Shown: in pieces, positions 44,105-52,619 of the stretch
Layout: each line of letters begins with the position of its first letter
Numbering within the stretch: the stretch's first letter is position 1
Source of the DNA: Bradyrhizobium betae
Lineage (GTDB): Bacteria > Pseudomonadota > Alphaproteobacteria > Rhizobiales > Xanthobacteraceae
Reading direction: 5' to 3'
Assembly: GCF_004123905.1 (NCBI RefSeq)
Contig: NZ_MZXW01000016.1
Location: 930,001 to 994,000 of the forward strand
Length of the DNA: 64,000 nucleotides
Program-made: the position numbers and the translations under genes
Notes under the pieces: generated by a model
The model's database searches: none
Told to the model about the DNA's origin: nothing
The model's input: only the letters and a program-made list of their open reading frames with translations

Positions 44105-45250
44105 TCACACCGGAAACGTCAACGACTTCGCCAGCCTGACCAGATCGACCTGGCGACGGCATCCTGTCTTCTGGAAGACGTGAACGAGGTGACTTTTCAC
44201 GGTGGCGACGGAAACGCCGAGCGACGCCGAGATGTCGGCGCGTGTCTGTCCTTCGCAGATGAGCTCGAAGATACGAATCTCTGCCGGCGTCAGGTCGTAG
44301 AGCTGGATGAGAGCATCGTGAGGCAATCGCGGCGGCCCGGAGGCCGACGTCACGAACAAGGCGGCGGCGGCCCTCTGGATCAGACCGGATCGCATATGGC
44401 CACGTCGCAGCGGCAGAACGTGGATGACGAGAGGGTCACCGTCGGGGCGAGGGATCGGGATGCCGATGCCTTTCTGGCCGAGCGTCGCCTCGTCCTTCGC
44501 GGCCTGTGCGATGGCCGATTGCAATGTGCTGGTGGTCGTCGCGGATTGAACGGCGATCCGGCCATGTTGAACCACGATCGGATCACCCGACGCGAGCATG
44601 GCGTTCGCTGTGGCGTTGGTGTGAACGATCTTCGAATCCTCGTCCGCCAGCACGACGCCGACCGTCAGAGCCTCGACGGTCGCGGCGAATGTCGCGGCTT
44701 CGACCGCCTTCATGTCGAACAGATTGCTGATCGTCACGGCGCGGCGGATGTGAGGCGCCAGAAGGCGCAATCCGCCGATCTGCGCATCGTCGATGGGGCC
44801 GGCCGACTCATGCTGGCTGAAAATCGCGTTTCCAACCATGGTCTTGTCGCGAACGAGGCCGACGGCAACGGCGTCGAATAGGCCCTTGGGCAGGGCCCAT
44901 TCGCGATAATAGCGATTGGCGGAAATGACGTCCTGCCGGACCGCCTGGGATTGAACGATCGGCTCCCCGAGCGGATATTGCTGAATGCGCTCGGCGCCGC
45001 CCCAGAGCTCGATGATGTCAGCCCCGTATCCGATCGCGTTCTGAGACATCTGGGCGAGATCGCTGGTCCCGGAGACCGCATTGACGACGGCCTTCATGTT
45101 CGAGAGGCTGGCGACCGAGAGCGCGCCGGTGGCGAAGCCGAACTCGGCGCATATCCCGTCCAGAACCTCGGTCCAGCGTTCCGGTGCGATCACACAATCA
45201 TAGATATCGCCGATGAGATCCGAGAATTTCTCGACCGAAGCCTGCTGCAT
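44105..45250 (-). CDS. LuxR-family regulator with PAS-like sensor region
   Basis: A 381-residue protein. The first 310 residues contain no autoinducer domain but a long sensor region with a PAS-like part (TVEALTVGVVLADEDSKIVH, TNATANAMLASGDPIVV). The last 65 are a GerE helix-turn-helix (LTPAEIRIFELICEGQTRAD, ISASLGVSVATVKSHLVHVF). It lies 265 bases downstream of the haem oxidation genes on the same strand and has its own upstream region with direct repeats. It could regulate the convergent synthetase or the haem genes. Confidence 0.88.
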   Translation of the reverse strand: MQQASVEKFSDLIGDIYDCVIAPERWTEVLDGICAEFGFATGALSVASLSNMKAVVNAVSGTSDLAQMSQNAIGYGADIIELWGGAERIQQYPLGEPIVQSQAVRQDVISANRYYREWALPKGLFDAVAVGLVRDKTMVGNAIFSQHESAGPIDDAQIGGLRLLAPHIRRAVTISNLFDMKAVEAATFAATVEALTVGVVLADEDSKIVHTNATANAMLASGDPIVVQHGRIAVQSATTTSTLQSAIAQAAKDEATLGQKGIGIPIPRPDGDPLVIHVLPLRRGHMRSGLIQRAAAALFVTSASGPPRLPHDALIQLYDLTPAEIRIFELICEGQTRADISASLGVSVATVKSHLVHVFQKTGCRRQVDLVRLAKSLTFPV

Positions 45251-45260
45251 TCCAAACTAC

Positions 45261-45290
45261 TCACTTGAAAAATCGCGCCGTCACTTGAAA
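45261..45290. promoter_or_regulatory. Direct repeats upstream of LuxR gene
   Basis: TCACTTGAAA occurs exactly twice, at 45261-45270 and 45281-45290, a 20-base spacing of about two helical turns, directly upstream of the LuxR start codon at 45250. This suits a regulator binding twice on one face. A hairpin CACCGCG/CGCGGTG (45353-45370) lies further upstream. No other gene is in 45251-45515. Confidence 0.4.
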
Positions 45291-45515
45291 TCAAATCGGG
45301 AGTGGCTTCATCGCTTATGGCGGATTTCACAACTCTCACCCCAAGGTCTTATCACCGCGATTCCGCGGTGCAAACGGGAACGCCGGACACAAACGCTTGT
45401 GGTGCCTGTTGCACGGCTGTCATGATTTTCGCGAATGGCGCGGGCGTCTGAGGCCTGATTAAAACTGTGGCAGACGCTCCGGCGAAACCAGTAGCGTGGC
45501 GGGCGCGTTTGGTTT

Positions 45516-47363
45516 TCACATCGTCTTCAGAAATTCGACCAGCGCCCGCCGTTCCTGCGGCGTCAAGAGGCGTCCGATCACGCCGTCCTTTCCATTATTA
45601 AACTCGTGCCCGGTGTTGTGGTTGCCCCGGAGCCTCGTATCGAGCTCGAATCCGTTTTCCAATTTGTCAGTGCGATATCCGACATTGACCGCGTCATATT
45701 CGCGGTTGCCCAGGTAAAACTTCGACGGCCGCTCGCCGACCGGCGACAACAGGGCATAAAGGTTGGGCACCGAGCCGTTGTGCAAATACGGCGGCGTGGC
45801 CCAAATCCCGTTGAGCGGACGCGCCTTGTAGCCCAGTGGCGCCTGGATGCCGTTGTCCCGGTATCCGTTCATCTCGTCGCGCTTCGCCGGCGTAACCGGT
45901 GGTGTCTGGCCGTCATACCAATGCTTGAGGGTCTTTGCGGTGACCTCACCGAGCGCGAAGCCGAAACTGTCGGAGGAAATATCGAGCTCCCTGGGAATCG
46001 TGACCTTGCGGTCGGCCATGTCCTGGGCCTGCGCGGGATCGGTGCCGATCTCCGTGAAGGGGACGACCTTGAGGCGGAGATAGCGCTCGCCTGGATAACG
46101 CTCTACCGTGCGCTTGTCCGGCAGCGACCAGCGATCGGACATCCAGAATTCGGCACTGCTCACGGGCGGCATATGGCACCCCTGGCAATGCTCCTTGTAG
46201 AGGGCCGCACCTTGGTCGGCGAGCGTCTTGTTGACAGGAGGAAGCTCGGAAGGCCACTGCGGTGACTTCAATCCGCTGAAGCCCGTGCTTTCATTCGGCT
46301 GCTTCCCGGCCAGCGATTTCTCGATCCTGTCCAGGTTCATGATTTCGATGCCTGAGTTGTAAAGCCCACCCTTCGCGCTTGTCAGGTTGATCATCGCGGA
46401 TACGCCCATGGCTTCACCGGCATTCCGCACCATGGGCTGTTCGATCGATGCGTTGTACTGGACCCAATCGAACCACGAGGAATCCCAGATGCGCGGGAAA
46501 TGCACGGGCGCCGATGTGGCGGCATAGTTGGCGGGAATCTTGAGATCGACCGCAAAGACCTCGTTGCCGATGCGGTTCAACGCGTCGAGCCTGCCGAACC
46601 CTTCGACCACGCTCTGCGGAGCAACCATGGTGTCGAGATCGGCGAGTCCCTTGCCTTGCGCCAGGATCTTGTCGAGCTGCGCAAGCAACTGGCTCTTTTC
46701 CACCTCGCTCGGGTCTGCTCCGATCACCTTTTCGGCGAACCGGTCGAAGCGGTAGGGCACGAAGCGCGTGAACGCCAGCGAGAGGCCAAGCGCGGTCCGG
46801 AACTTGCCGAGATCCGTGAGTGCCGGGCCGCCGTCGACCAGGAACTCCGTGCCCTGGTAGGTGAAGCGTCCGGTGTGGCAGGCCGCGCAGGTCAGCCCGA
46901 TCCGCGTCATGTCATTGTACGGCGCCCGTGGATTTTTCCAGGGCTGCGCGGTGGCATCCACCATGGCCTTGCCGCGCGCCATGCCAACAGGCAATCCGAG
47001 CTTGGGATCGGTCGGATCTGGAATGAATCCGAAACGATCGAGATAAGCCGGGTCGCTCAATAGTCCCACCGATGTCAGCGACAACACCGGCTGTTCGAGG
47101 GCCATGAACCATTCGTAGGGGATGTGGAAGGTCGCCGTCCCCTGATCGGCGTGGTGAAACCAGTCGCGCTTGTCGGTCCAGTTCTGGTCGAGCCAGCGGG
47201 TCTTCTGGGCGGTTGGATATTCCGGCAACTTCACCCTGATCCCGTCATAGACCTTGGCGACATAGGGGTAGCCAATCACGCCCGCGATCACGACGAGTGC
47301 GGCAACAATGACTGAGAAGAGCAGGGCCAATGAGGCGACGCCTGAATTCGGTTTCCACGCCAT
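45516..47363 (-). CDS. RoxA-like dihaem cytochrome c (membrane-anchored)
   Basis: A 615-residue protein with an N-terminal anchor (ASLALLFSVIVAALVVIAGVIG) and two c-haem sites, CAACH (159-163) and CQGCH (393-397). The C-terminal block NGIWATPPYLHNGSVPNL (519-536) is shared by the RoxA/RoxB rubber oxygenases and dihaem peroxidase relatives. RoxA-type enzymes use one haem for O2-dependent cleavage of C=C bonds; here activity is inferred only. Last gene of the DyP cluster, 44 bases after the DyP stop. RoxA itself is somewhat longer (about 680). Confidence 0.85.
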   Translation of the reverse strand: MAWKPNSGVASLALLFSVIVAALVVIAGVIGYPYVAKVYDGIRVKLPEYPTAQKTRWLDQNWTDKRDWFHHADQGTATFHIPYEWFMALEQPVLSLTSVGLLSDPAYLDRFGFIPDPTDPKLGLPVGMARGKAMVDATAQPWKNPRAPYNDMTRIGLTCAACHTGRFTYQGTEFLVDGGPALTDLGKFRTALGLSLAFTRFVPYRFDRFAEKVIGADPSEVEKSQLLAQLDKILAQGKGLADLDTMVAPQSVVEGFGRLDALNRIGNEVFAVDLKIPANYAATSAPVHFPRIWDSSWFDWVQYNASIEQPMVRNAGEAMGVSAMINLTSAKGGLYNSGIEIMNLDRIEKSLAGKQPNESTGFSGLKSPQWPSELPPVNKTLADQGAALYKEHCQGCHMPPVSSAEFWMSDRWSLPDKRTVERYPGERYLRLKVVPFTEIGTDPAQAQDMADRKVTIPRELDISSDSFGFALGEVTAKTLKHWYDGQTPPVTPAKRDEMNGYRDNGIQAPLGYKARPLNGIWATPPYLHNGSVPNLYALLSPVGERPSKFYLGNREYDAVNVGYRTDKLENGFELDTRLRGNHNTGHEFNNGKDGVIGRLLTPQERRALVEFLKTM

Positions 47364-47407
47364 TTTGCTCTCCTTGGCTGGCTGTCGAAGAACTCAGCCT
47401 GAATCCA

Positions 47408-48796
47408 TCATGAGGCCGTGTCCGCCGGGGAGCCGGCAAAGGATCGCAACGCAGTGATGCCCGGCAGGAAGAAGTACTCTCCGCCACGTGTGCTCACGAA
47501 CGCCGGCAGACTTTTCAATCGACGCCGCGGCGGGTCGACACGCGGGATCGTAAAGGTCCCGCTCCCGTCGTTGCTGCCGATCATCGGATCCTTCTCATTC
47601 TCCAGTCCGGCGAAGCCGCCATCATTGATCCAGACCTTCTGAACGAATTCGAATTGACGCGCGATGTCGGCGTTCACCAGCAACATGACGGCGCCGCGCT
47701 CGGCACCGTCATCGGCGGTCGCATCCGCAGGCAGCCGCGACCCATAGGGCAAACCCTGCCGCAGCAGCCGATGCCGATGAACCGATGCACCATTCGGGCC
47801 TGTCAGCCCCGAGCGCGGATTGAGGCGCCGCACGTGTGCCCCCACCGGGCAGCTCGTTCCCTGCAAATCGTCGAGATATGTAAAATCATTATTTCGCTTC
47901 GGATCAGCGGCGAGCGCCGGATCGTCCTGCTTTGCTGTCAAAGCCAGCGGTGCGCCGCTCTGCCAGCGTCCCATCATCTTCGCCGCCAGCAGCGCGACGT
48001 CGGCGTCATCGGTGGCGTGGCTCCGCAGATAATTGCGGAAGGCCCAGACATGCTGGTGCAGCTTGCGCAACACCACGAAGCTGCCGTTGCCACTGAAACT
48101 TGCCGGGATGGGCAAGTCAGGGACGGCACCCGTCTCATCGGGCTGCCCGAGGACGAACTCACCAGCCCTGAGGGCCCGCCAACCAGCTGCGTCCGGAACG
48201 CCCGCGCCGGGCAAGGCGGGCTCCCCACTGCCTTCGATGGTGGGTTCGGTAATTCCGTCACGGTAGCCAAAGTGCTCGATTGGAGCGAGCTTGCCATCTG
48301 GACCGGCCAACAATTTCGCATCGATGGCGCCTGTTGCGGTCAAGCCATTATCGCGCAAATCAGACAGCAATGCAGTCGAAGCGGTATCGCGATCCGCTGC
48401 CGTCATCGCACTCACCGCGACGAGCACGTGCACGCGCTCGTTGAACGGTGGGTCCCACCGCGCCGGAGCGCTGTCGCCGACGTCGCCAAGCCGATCGGCG
48501 CGCGCAGCCATTCCCTGCTGGAATTCCTGCGAAAAGCTCGACAGGGTGGCTTCCGGCACACCGATCGCCGATAGTCCTTGCCACGAGAGGGCGACGTTGA
48601 AGGCCTGCGAAGGCGATGCGTCCAGGCCCGCTACAGTGGTGCATCGCCCGGCGACACCGCTGAACCATCGCCGAGCTTTCGCTGAATCGCTCACGTTCAG
48701 CACATGATAGTGTGCAAACGGGAAGCGATACGGCCGCATCGCCATCCCCTGGATATCGTTCCGATCCAGGTCGCCGGCTGCGGATGGGGCAGCCAT
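47408..48796 (-). CDS. DyP-type haem peroxidase
   Basis: A 462-residue DyP-family peroxidase. It has the distal catalytic Asp in HFGYRDGITEP (GXXDG, residues 177-181), the proximal His in CPVGAHVRRLNPR (H321), WAFRNYLR and a C-terminal FFLPGI. DyPs use H2O2 to oxidise dyes, lignin-type phenolics and other bulky substrates. No signal peptide is present, so it is cytosolic or exported in another way. The ATG at 48794-48796 is used; a TTG at 48803-48805 overlaps the preceding stop. Confidence 0.92.
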   Translation of the reverse strand: MAAPSAAGDLDRNDIQGMAMRPYRFPFAHYHVLNVSDSAKARRWFSGVAGRCTTVAGLDASPSQAFNVALSWQGLSAIGVPEATLSSFSQEFQQGMAARADRLGDVGDSAPARWDPPFNERVHVLVAVSAMTAADRDTASTALLSDLRDNGLTATGAIDAKLLAGPDGKLAPIEHFGYRDGITEPTIEGSGEPALPGAGVPDAAGWRALRAGEFVLGQPDETGAVPDLPIPASFSGNGSFVVLRKLHQHVWAFRNYLRSHATDDADVALLAAKMMGRWQSGAPLALTAKQDDPALAADPKRNNDFTYLDDLQGTSCPVGAHVRRLNPRSGLTGPNGASVHRHRLLRQGLPYGSRLPADATADDGAERGAVMLLVNADIARQFEFVQKVWINDGGFAGLENEKDPMIGSNDGSGTFTIPRVDPPRRRLKSLPAFVSTRGGEYFFLPGITALRSFAGSPADTAS

Positions 48797-48801
48797 TCCC
48801 G

Positions 48802-49254
48802 TCAACCGAGCTGGTCGAGGAATGTGTCGAGCTTGCCCTTCCAGTCCAGCGCCTTGTTGATGTCAGCGACGGTCGAATTCGGGTAGGCGCAATAATAACC
48901 ATCGGTTTCGATGGCGCTTCCGAGAATGTAATCACGCAGCTTTGGATAATCTCGCGCGCCCGGATACCCTTCGCAATGACCCCAGATCGCGTCGATTCCA
49001 TCCGGGGCCCGCTCGGCAAAATCGCGCATATAGTCTTCGACGTCGCCGTCGAAATTCGTTGCAAAGAATAAACGCGTGTCGTTGTCGAAAATGACCCAGC
49101 GCACGATATGAATCGTGCCGAGAGAAGAGATCTTGCCGCCGTTTGCAGCGGTCAGCCCCTGAAGCGTCTTCCGTAGCACTTCGGCGTGACCGGGAACGAT
49201 CTTGGTAATGGCGGTCAGGGCGCTGATCTTCCCAGCTTTCAAGACAACTGACAT
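48802..49254 (-). CDS. DyP-associated ferredoxin-fold protein
   Basis: A 150-residue protein with a dimeric alpha/beta-barrel-like pattern: ALTAITKIVPGHAEVLRKTL, SLGTIHIVRWVIFDNDTRLF, FATNFDGDVEDYMRDFAERA, IWGHCEGYPGARDY. The same blocks are found, by recollection, in proteins next to or fused with haem peroxidases; no catalytic site is known. It starts the operon with DyP and the RoxA-like cytochrome, overlapping or abutting DyP. The GGGAGG-like site (CAGGGAGG) precedes its ATG. Confidence 0.75.
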   Translation of the reverse strand: MSVVLKAGKISALTAITKIVPGHAEVLRKTLQGLTAANGGKISSLGTIHIVRWVIFDNDTRLFFATNFDGDVEDYMRDFAERAPDGIDAIWGHCEGYPGARDYPKLRDYILGSAIETDGYYCAYPNSTVADINKALDWKGKLDTFLDQLG

Positions 49255-49362
49255 GGCAACACCTCCCTGTTATCCGCTGGAGCCGTTGCGAATGTCTCAT
49301 TTGCAGCGGGCAGCAATGGTGACCTTGCGCCCGCGCTTTTAGCATGGAATGCAGCTACAGAT

Positions 49363-49378
49363 TGTGAAATGTTTCACA
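49363..49378. promoter_or_regulatory. Perfect CRP/FNR-type palindrome
   Basis: TGTGAAATGTTTCACA is a perfect inverted repeat and fits TGTGA-N6-TCACA, the CRP consensus. It lies in the 275-base region between the divergent DyP operon (start 49254) and the VRDHR peptide gene (start 49530). A Crp-family regulator could act on both. The two cNMP proteins of this window lack DNA-binding domains, so the binder is encoded elsewhere. Confidence 0.6.
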
Positions 49379-49529
49379 CCGAAGGTGCCGGTGCTCCTCC
49401 GATCGCACGAGACGCGGGCGCCGGCGCATCGATCCTCATCGCGTGATCGTCGGCACATATCATTCCGGCTGCTCGATCTAGCTTGCCATCAGGTGGCTCG
49501 CAGTGATCCACCAGGCAAAGGAAAGACTG

Positions 49530-49709
49530 ATGCGCAATTACATCCTCGTGGCTCTCGCAGCGATCGCTCTGGCAAACGTGGCGACGCCCTCGAATGCGAC
49601 GACCATCGTCCGCGATCATCGCGATCCGCCCATCGTGCGCGATCATCGCAATCAGACCATAGTCCGCGACCACCGCACTCAACCCGAGGTTCGTGATCAC
49701 CGCCACTAG
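49530..49709 (+). CDS. Secreted peptide of four VRDHR repeats
   Basis: A 59-residue protein: a Sec signal peptide (MRNYILVALAAIALANVATP, cleavage near SNA) followed almost only by a 9-residue repeat, IVRDHRDPP, IVRDHRNQT, IVRDHRTQP and EVRDHRH. At DNA level the units are 27 bases long (49605-49631, 49632-49658, 49659-49685) plus a final 21-base unit. The mature peptide of about 36 residues is rich in Arg, Asp and His and could bind metal or polyanions. AAAGGAAAG precedes the ATG. No family recognised. Confidence 0.7.
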   Translation: MRNYILVALAAIALANVATPSNATTIVRDHRDPPIVRDHRNQTIVRDHRTQPEVRDHRH

Positions 49710-49885
49710 GCGTGCCGGCGACGGAGCCGATCTGGATAGGTTCGGCTCCGCTTCGCTTCGCGCCCTTGAGCCCGACGTTCGTCTGCGCGTGGCGCCTATG
49801 TCCATTCGCGATTGTGAGACTTGGGCACGCGCCAGCTTCCCTCCGCCATGCTATGGCTGCTCCCCGCAACGACGCGAGGCCAGCC

Positions 49886-50545
49886 ATGCTCCCCATTCCC
49901 GCCGATATCTTCACCGAACAAGAGGACGTCTCGCCCGACAGTCTCGCCAATCTCGGCCCGCTCCGCCGGCTCGCCGGCACCTGGCAGGCCGACAAGGGCA
50001 TCGATCTCAATCCGAAGGCGGAAGGGCCGGAGCGGCGGACTTTTATCGAGCATATCCGGATGGACCCGATCGATCCGCAGGCCAACGGGCCGCAGCTCCT
50101 CTATGGGCTGCGCTATCACATCCACATCAATACGCCCGAGGAAGACATCACCTTCCACGACCAGGTCGGCTACTGGCTGTGGGAGCCGGCGACCGGGCTG
50201 ATCATGCAGACGCTGGCGATCCCGCGCGGGCAGGTGCTGCTCGCCTCGGGCAAGGCCGGACCGGATGACAGGACAATCGCGGTGACGGCGAAGCGCGGTG
50301 ACACGGCGTATGGAATCTGCTCGACGGACCTCCTGGAACAAGCCTTCCGCACCGATAGTTACCGTTGCGAGATCACCTTCAACGATGACGGTAGCTGGAG
50401 CTATCTCATTCAGACCGAGTTGTTCGTGCGCGGCGCGCCGTTCAATCATCACGACAGCAACACGCTCGAGCTGGTCGCGCCGCCAAAACTCAACCCGCTC
50501 GCTGTCATCGTGAAGGATCGCGCCAAGAATCATGGGCCAGCCTGA
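49886..50545 (+). CDS. Nitrobindin-like heme-binding beta-barrel protein
   Basis: A 219-residue protein. LGPLRRLAGTWQADKGIDL is the entry to the FABP-like/nitrobindin barrel, followed by ERRTFIEHIRMDPIDPQ, LLYGLRYHIHI, FHDQVGYWLWEPATGLIMQT and FNHHDSNTLELVAP with histidines near the C-terminus. Nitrobindin-type proteins bind ferric haem and NO; haem binding here is inferred. Start at ATG 49886; a longer open frame upstream is not supported. Followed closely by a RibD-like reductase. Confidence 0.7.
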   Translation: MLPIPADIFTEQEDVSPDSLANLGPLRRLAGTWQADKGIDLNPKAEGPERRTFIEHIRMDPIDPQANGPQLLYGLRYHIHINTPEEDITFHDQVGYWLWEPATGLIMQTLAIPRGQVLLASGKAGPDDRTIAVTAKRGDTAYGICSTDLLEQAFRTDSYRCEITFNDDGSWSYLIQTELFVRGAPFNHHDSNTLELVAPPKLNPLAVIVKDRAKNHGPA

Positions 50546-50566
50546 GGCCAAGCCCGGAGAATATCG

Positions 50567-51289
50567 ATGAAGCCCTATGTCATCTGCCTGATGCATTCGA
50601 GCCTTGACGGCCGCACCCATCCCAGCCGCTGGCGTCCGAAGGGCGCGGGCACGGAGTGGTTCGAGACAATCCATGACGAGCTCGGCGGCGATGCCTGGGT
50701 GATCGGCCGCGTCACCGGCTCGGAGTTCGCCAAGGGCAAGCCTTATCCCGATACGAGTGCGAAATTGCCCCGCGAAAACTGGTTCGTGCGGCGCGATGCG
50801 AAAACTTCTGACGACAAGACCTGGGGCGTGGTGCTCGACGCGCAGGGCAAGATCGGCTGGGGCCGCTCCGACATCGGCGGTGACCCTGTTATCGTCGTGT
50901 TGACCGAGAGCGTGCCGGATTCGCATCTCGCAGGGCTTCGCAGCGAGGGCGTGTCCTACATCTTTGCCGGCAAGTCGGAGATCGACCTGGCGCTGACGCT
51001 GGACATCCTCAACCGCGAGCTTGGGGTGAAGCGGTTGCTGGTGGAGGGCGGCGGCGTCGCCAACGGCGCGTTCCTGCGCGCTGGTCTCATCGACGAGTTC
51101 AATCTGATCCTCAGCCCCGCGATCGATGGCGCCAACGGCGCACCCTTCGTATTCGATTCGACGGATGCGGACAGCGACAGGCGCGCGCCGCTGACCGCGA
51201 TGACGCTGGAGAATGTGCGGGAGCTCGGCGGCGGCGTCCTGCTGCTGCGCTACCTGATCAAGAACGATCCGCAAGGCCTGGCCGGGTAA
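50567..51289 (+). CDS. RibD C-terminal/dihydrofolate-reductase-like reductase
   Basis: A 240-residue protein of the RibD_C family. It has YVICLMHSSLDGRTHPS, AWVIGRVTGSEFAKG, GDPVIVVLTESVPDSHLAGL, LNRELGVKRLLVEGGGVANGAFLRAGLIDEF and LSPAIDG. RibD_C enzymes reduce pyrimidine or other ring compounds with NADPH; the substrate is not known, as there is no deaminase domain. GGAGAA precedes the ATG. Confidence 0.88.
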   Translation: MKPYVICLMHSSLDGRTHPSRWRPKGAGTEWFETIHDELGGDAWVIGRVTGSEFAKGKPYPDTSAKLPRENWFVRRDAKTSDDKTWGVVLDAQGKIGWGRSDIGGDPVIVVLTESVPDSHLAGLRSEGVSYIFAGKSEIDLALTLDILNRELGVKRLLVEGGGVANGAFLRAGLIDEFNLILSPAIDGANGAPFVFDSTDADSDRRAPLTAMTLENVRELGGGVLLLRYLIKNDPQGLAG

Positions 51290-51298
51290 CGCGCGGGC

Positions 51299-52570
51299 AT
51301 GTCTGATACGTCTGAGCACATCATCGTCGTCGGTGCCGGCGCGGCGGGCCTGATGGCGGCGCGCGAACTTGCGCGTGCCGGGAAGAGGGTGACGATCCTG
51401 GAGGCACGCCAGCGCTGCGGCGGGCGCATTCGCCCGCTGCTGGCCTCGGAGTTCGGCTACCCCGCCGACGGCGGCGCCGAATTCGTCCATGGCGAGGCGC
51501 CGGTCACGCGCGTTCTGTTGCGCGAGGCGGGGCTCTCGCTTCGGGAGATCGAAGGCACGCAATGGAGCTTTGACGGCACAAAACTCTCGCGCGAAAGCCG
51601 TCACGATCCGCACGAGGCGGAGCTGCATGCCGTGCTGAGCGACTTGAAGGATGACCTCACCGTCGCTGATTTCCTGCGCGGGCATTTTGCCGGACCTGAA
51701 TACGGCCGGCTGCGTACTTCCATCGCGCGCATGGTCGAAGGCTACGACGCCGCCGATCCCGAGCTCGCCTCCATTCTGGCGCTGCGCGAGGAATGGATGG
51801 ACGGCGGGCATCACACCCAGGCCCGCGTCGTCGGCGGCTACGGCGCGCTGATCGATTTTCTGGCGGCCGAGTGCCGCAGGCATGGCGCGGCGATCAGCTT
51901 TGGCTGCGTGATGTCGGCCGTCGATGAGAAGGACGGCGCGGTAGCGGTTCGCTGCACCAATGGCGAGGTGCATGGCTGTAATCGCGTGATCGTCACTGTC
52001 CCGCTGCCGTTGCTGCGCGACATCGCTCTGCCTGCGACCGCGCGCGCGAAGGCCGCTGTGGTCTGCGACATCGGCTTCGGCAGCGTGATCAAAATCCTGC
52101 TGCGTTTCACGCTACCATGGTGGCGCGAGGCGAAGCCGGATCTCGCGGATATGACGTTTCTGCTGTCGGAGCAGACCATCCCGGTGTGGTGGACGCGCTA
52201 TCCCGAGCAGCATCCTGTGCTCACCGGCTGGTTCGGCGGCCCGCGGACGGCGGAGCTGGCGCATCTCGATCCGCAAGGGCTGATCGATGCCGGGCTCGAG
52301 TCGCTCGCCGCCATCTTCGCGCTGCCGCGCGAGGACATCGCGCGCGACCTCGTCGCAGCGGAGGCGACGAACTGGATGCACGATCCCTTCGCCCGCGGCG
52401 CCTATTCCTGGGCGACGCCGGCGACGCGCGAGGCGCAAACGATCCTCGGGCGCGCCGATGGCCCCGTGTTGTTTTCCGGTGAGGCGCTCTATCGCGGCCG
52501 CGACATGGGTACGGTCGAGGCCGCGCTGGCGAGCGGGCTGGAGACGGCGGGGATGATCCTGCGCAGATGA
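51299..52570 (+). CDS. Flavin-containing amine oxidase
   Basis: A 423-residue FAD enzyme. N-terminal dinucleotide site VVGAGAAGLMAARELARAG, then GGRIRPL and DGGAEFVHG (FAD contacts), a central substrate region, and the C-terminal SWATPATREAQ and VLFSGEALYRGRDMGTVEAAL that close over the isoalloxazine. This is the monoamine/polyamine oxidase layout. Ten bases after the RibD-like gene, so the two are likely co-transcribed; a strong terminator follows. Confidence 0.92.
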   Translation: MSDTSEHIIVVGAGAAGLMAARELARAGKRVTILEARQRCGGRIRPLLASEFGYPADGGAEFVHGEAPVTRVLLREAGLSLREIEGTQWSFDGTKLSRESRHDPHEAELHAVLSDLKDDLTVADFLRGHFAGPEYGRLRTSIARMVEGYDAADPELASILALREEWMDGGHHTQARVVGGYGALIDFLAAECRRHGAAISFGCVMSAVDEKDGAVAVRCTNGEVHGCNRVIVTVPLPLLRDIALPATARAKAAVVCDIGFGSVIKILLRFTLPWWREAKPDLADMTFLLSEQTIPVWWTRYPEQHPVLTGWFGGPRTAELAHLDPQGLIDAGLESLAAIFALPREDIARDLVAAEATNWMHDPFARGAYSWATPATREAQTILGRADGPVLFSGEALYRGRDMGTVEAALASGLETAGMILRR

Positions 52571-52572
52571 AA

Positions 52573-52598
52573 AAAGGCCCGCGCATTCGCGGGCCTTT
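52573..52598 (+). terminator. Rho-independent terminator after amine oxidase
   Basis: Stem AAAGGCCCGCG / CGCGGGCCTTT (11 bp) with loop CATT, starting 3 bases after the amine oxidase stop. The A/T ends on both sides make it usable on both strands, ending also the convergent His-rich gene. Confidence 0.9.
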
Positions 52599-52619
52599 CG
52601 TTCATCCGTGTCAGTCCGC

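Noticed and set aside
49605..49706. 27-base tandem repeat as a CRISPR array
   Set aside because: There are no spacers; the units are contiguous and in frame within a secreted protein gene.
49796..51973. 725-codon minus-strand frame across three plus-strand genes
   Set aside because: It crosses three recognised genes and has no start context or family; typical GC shadow.
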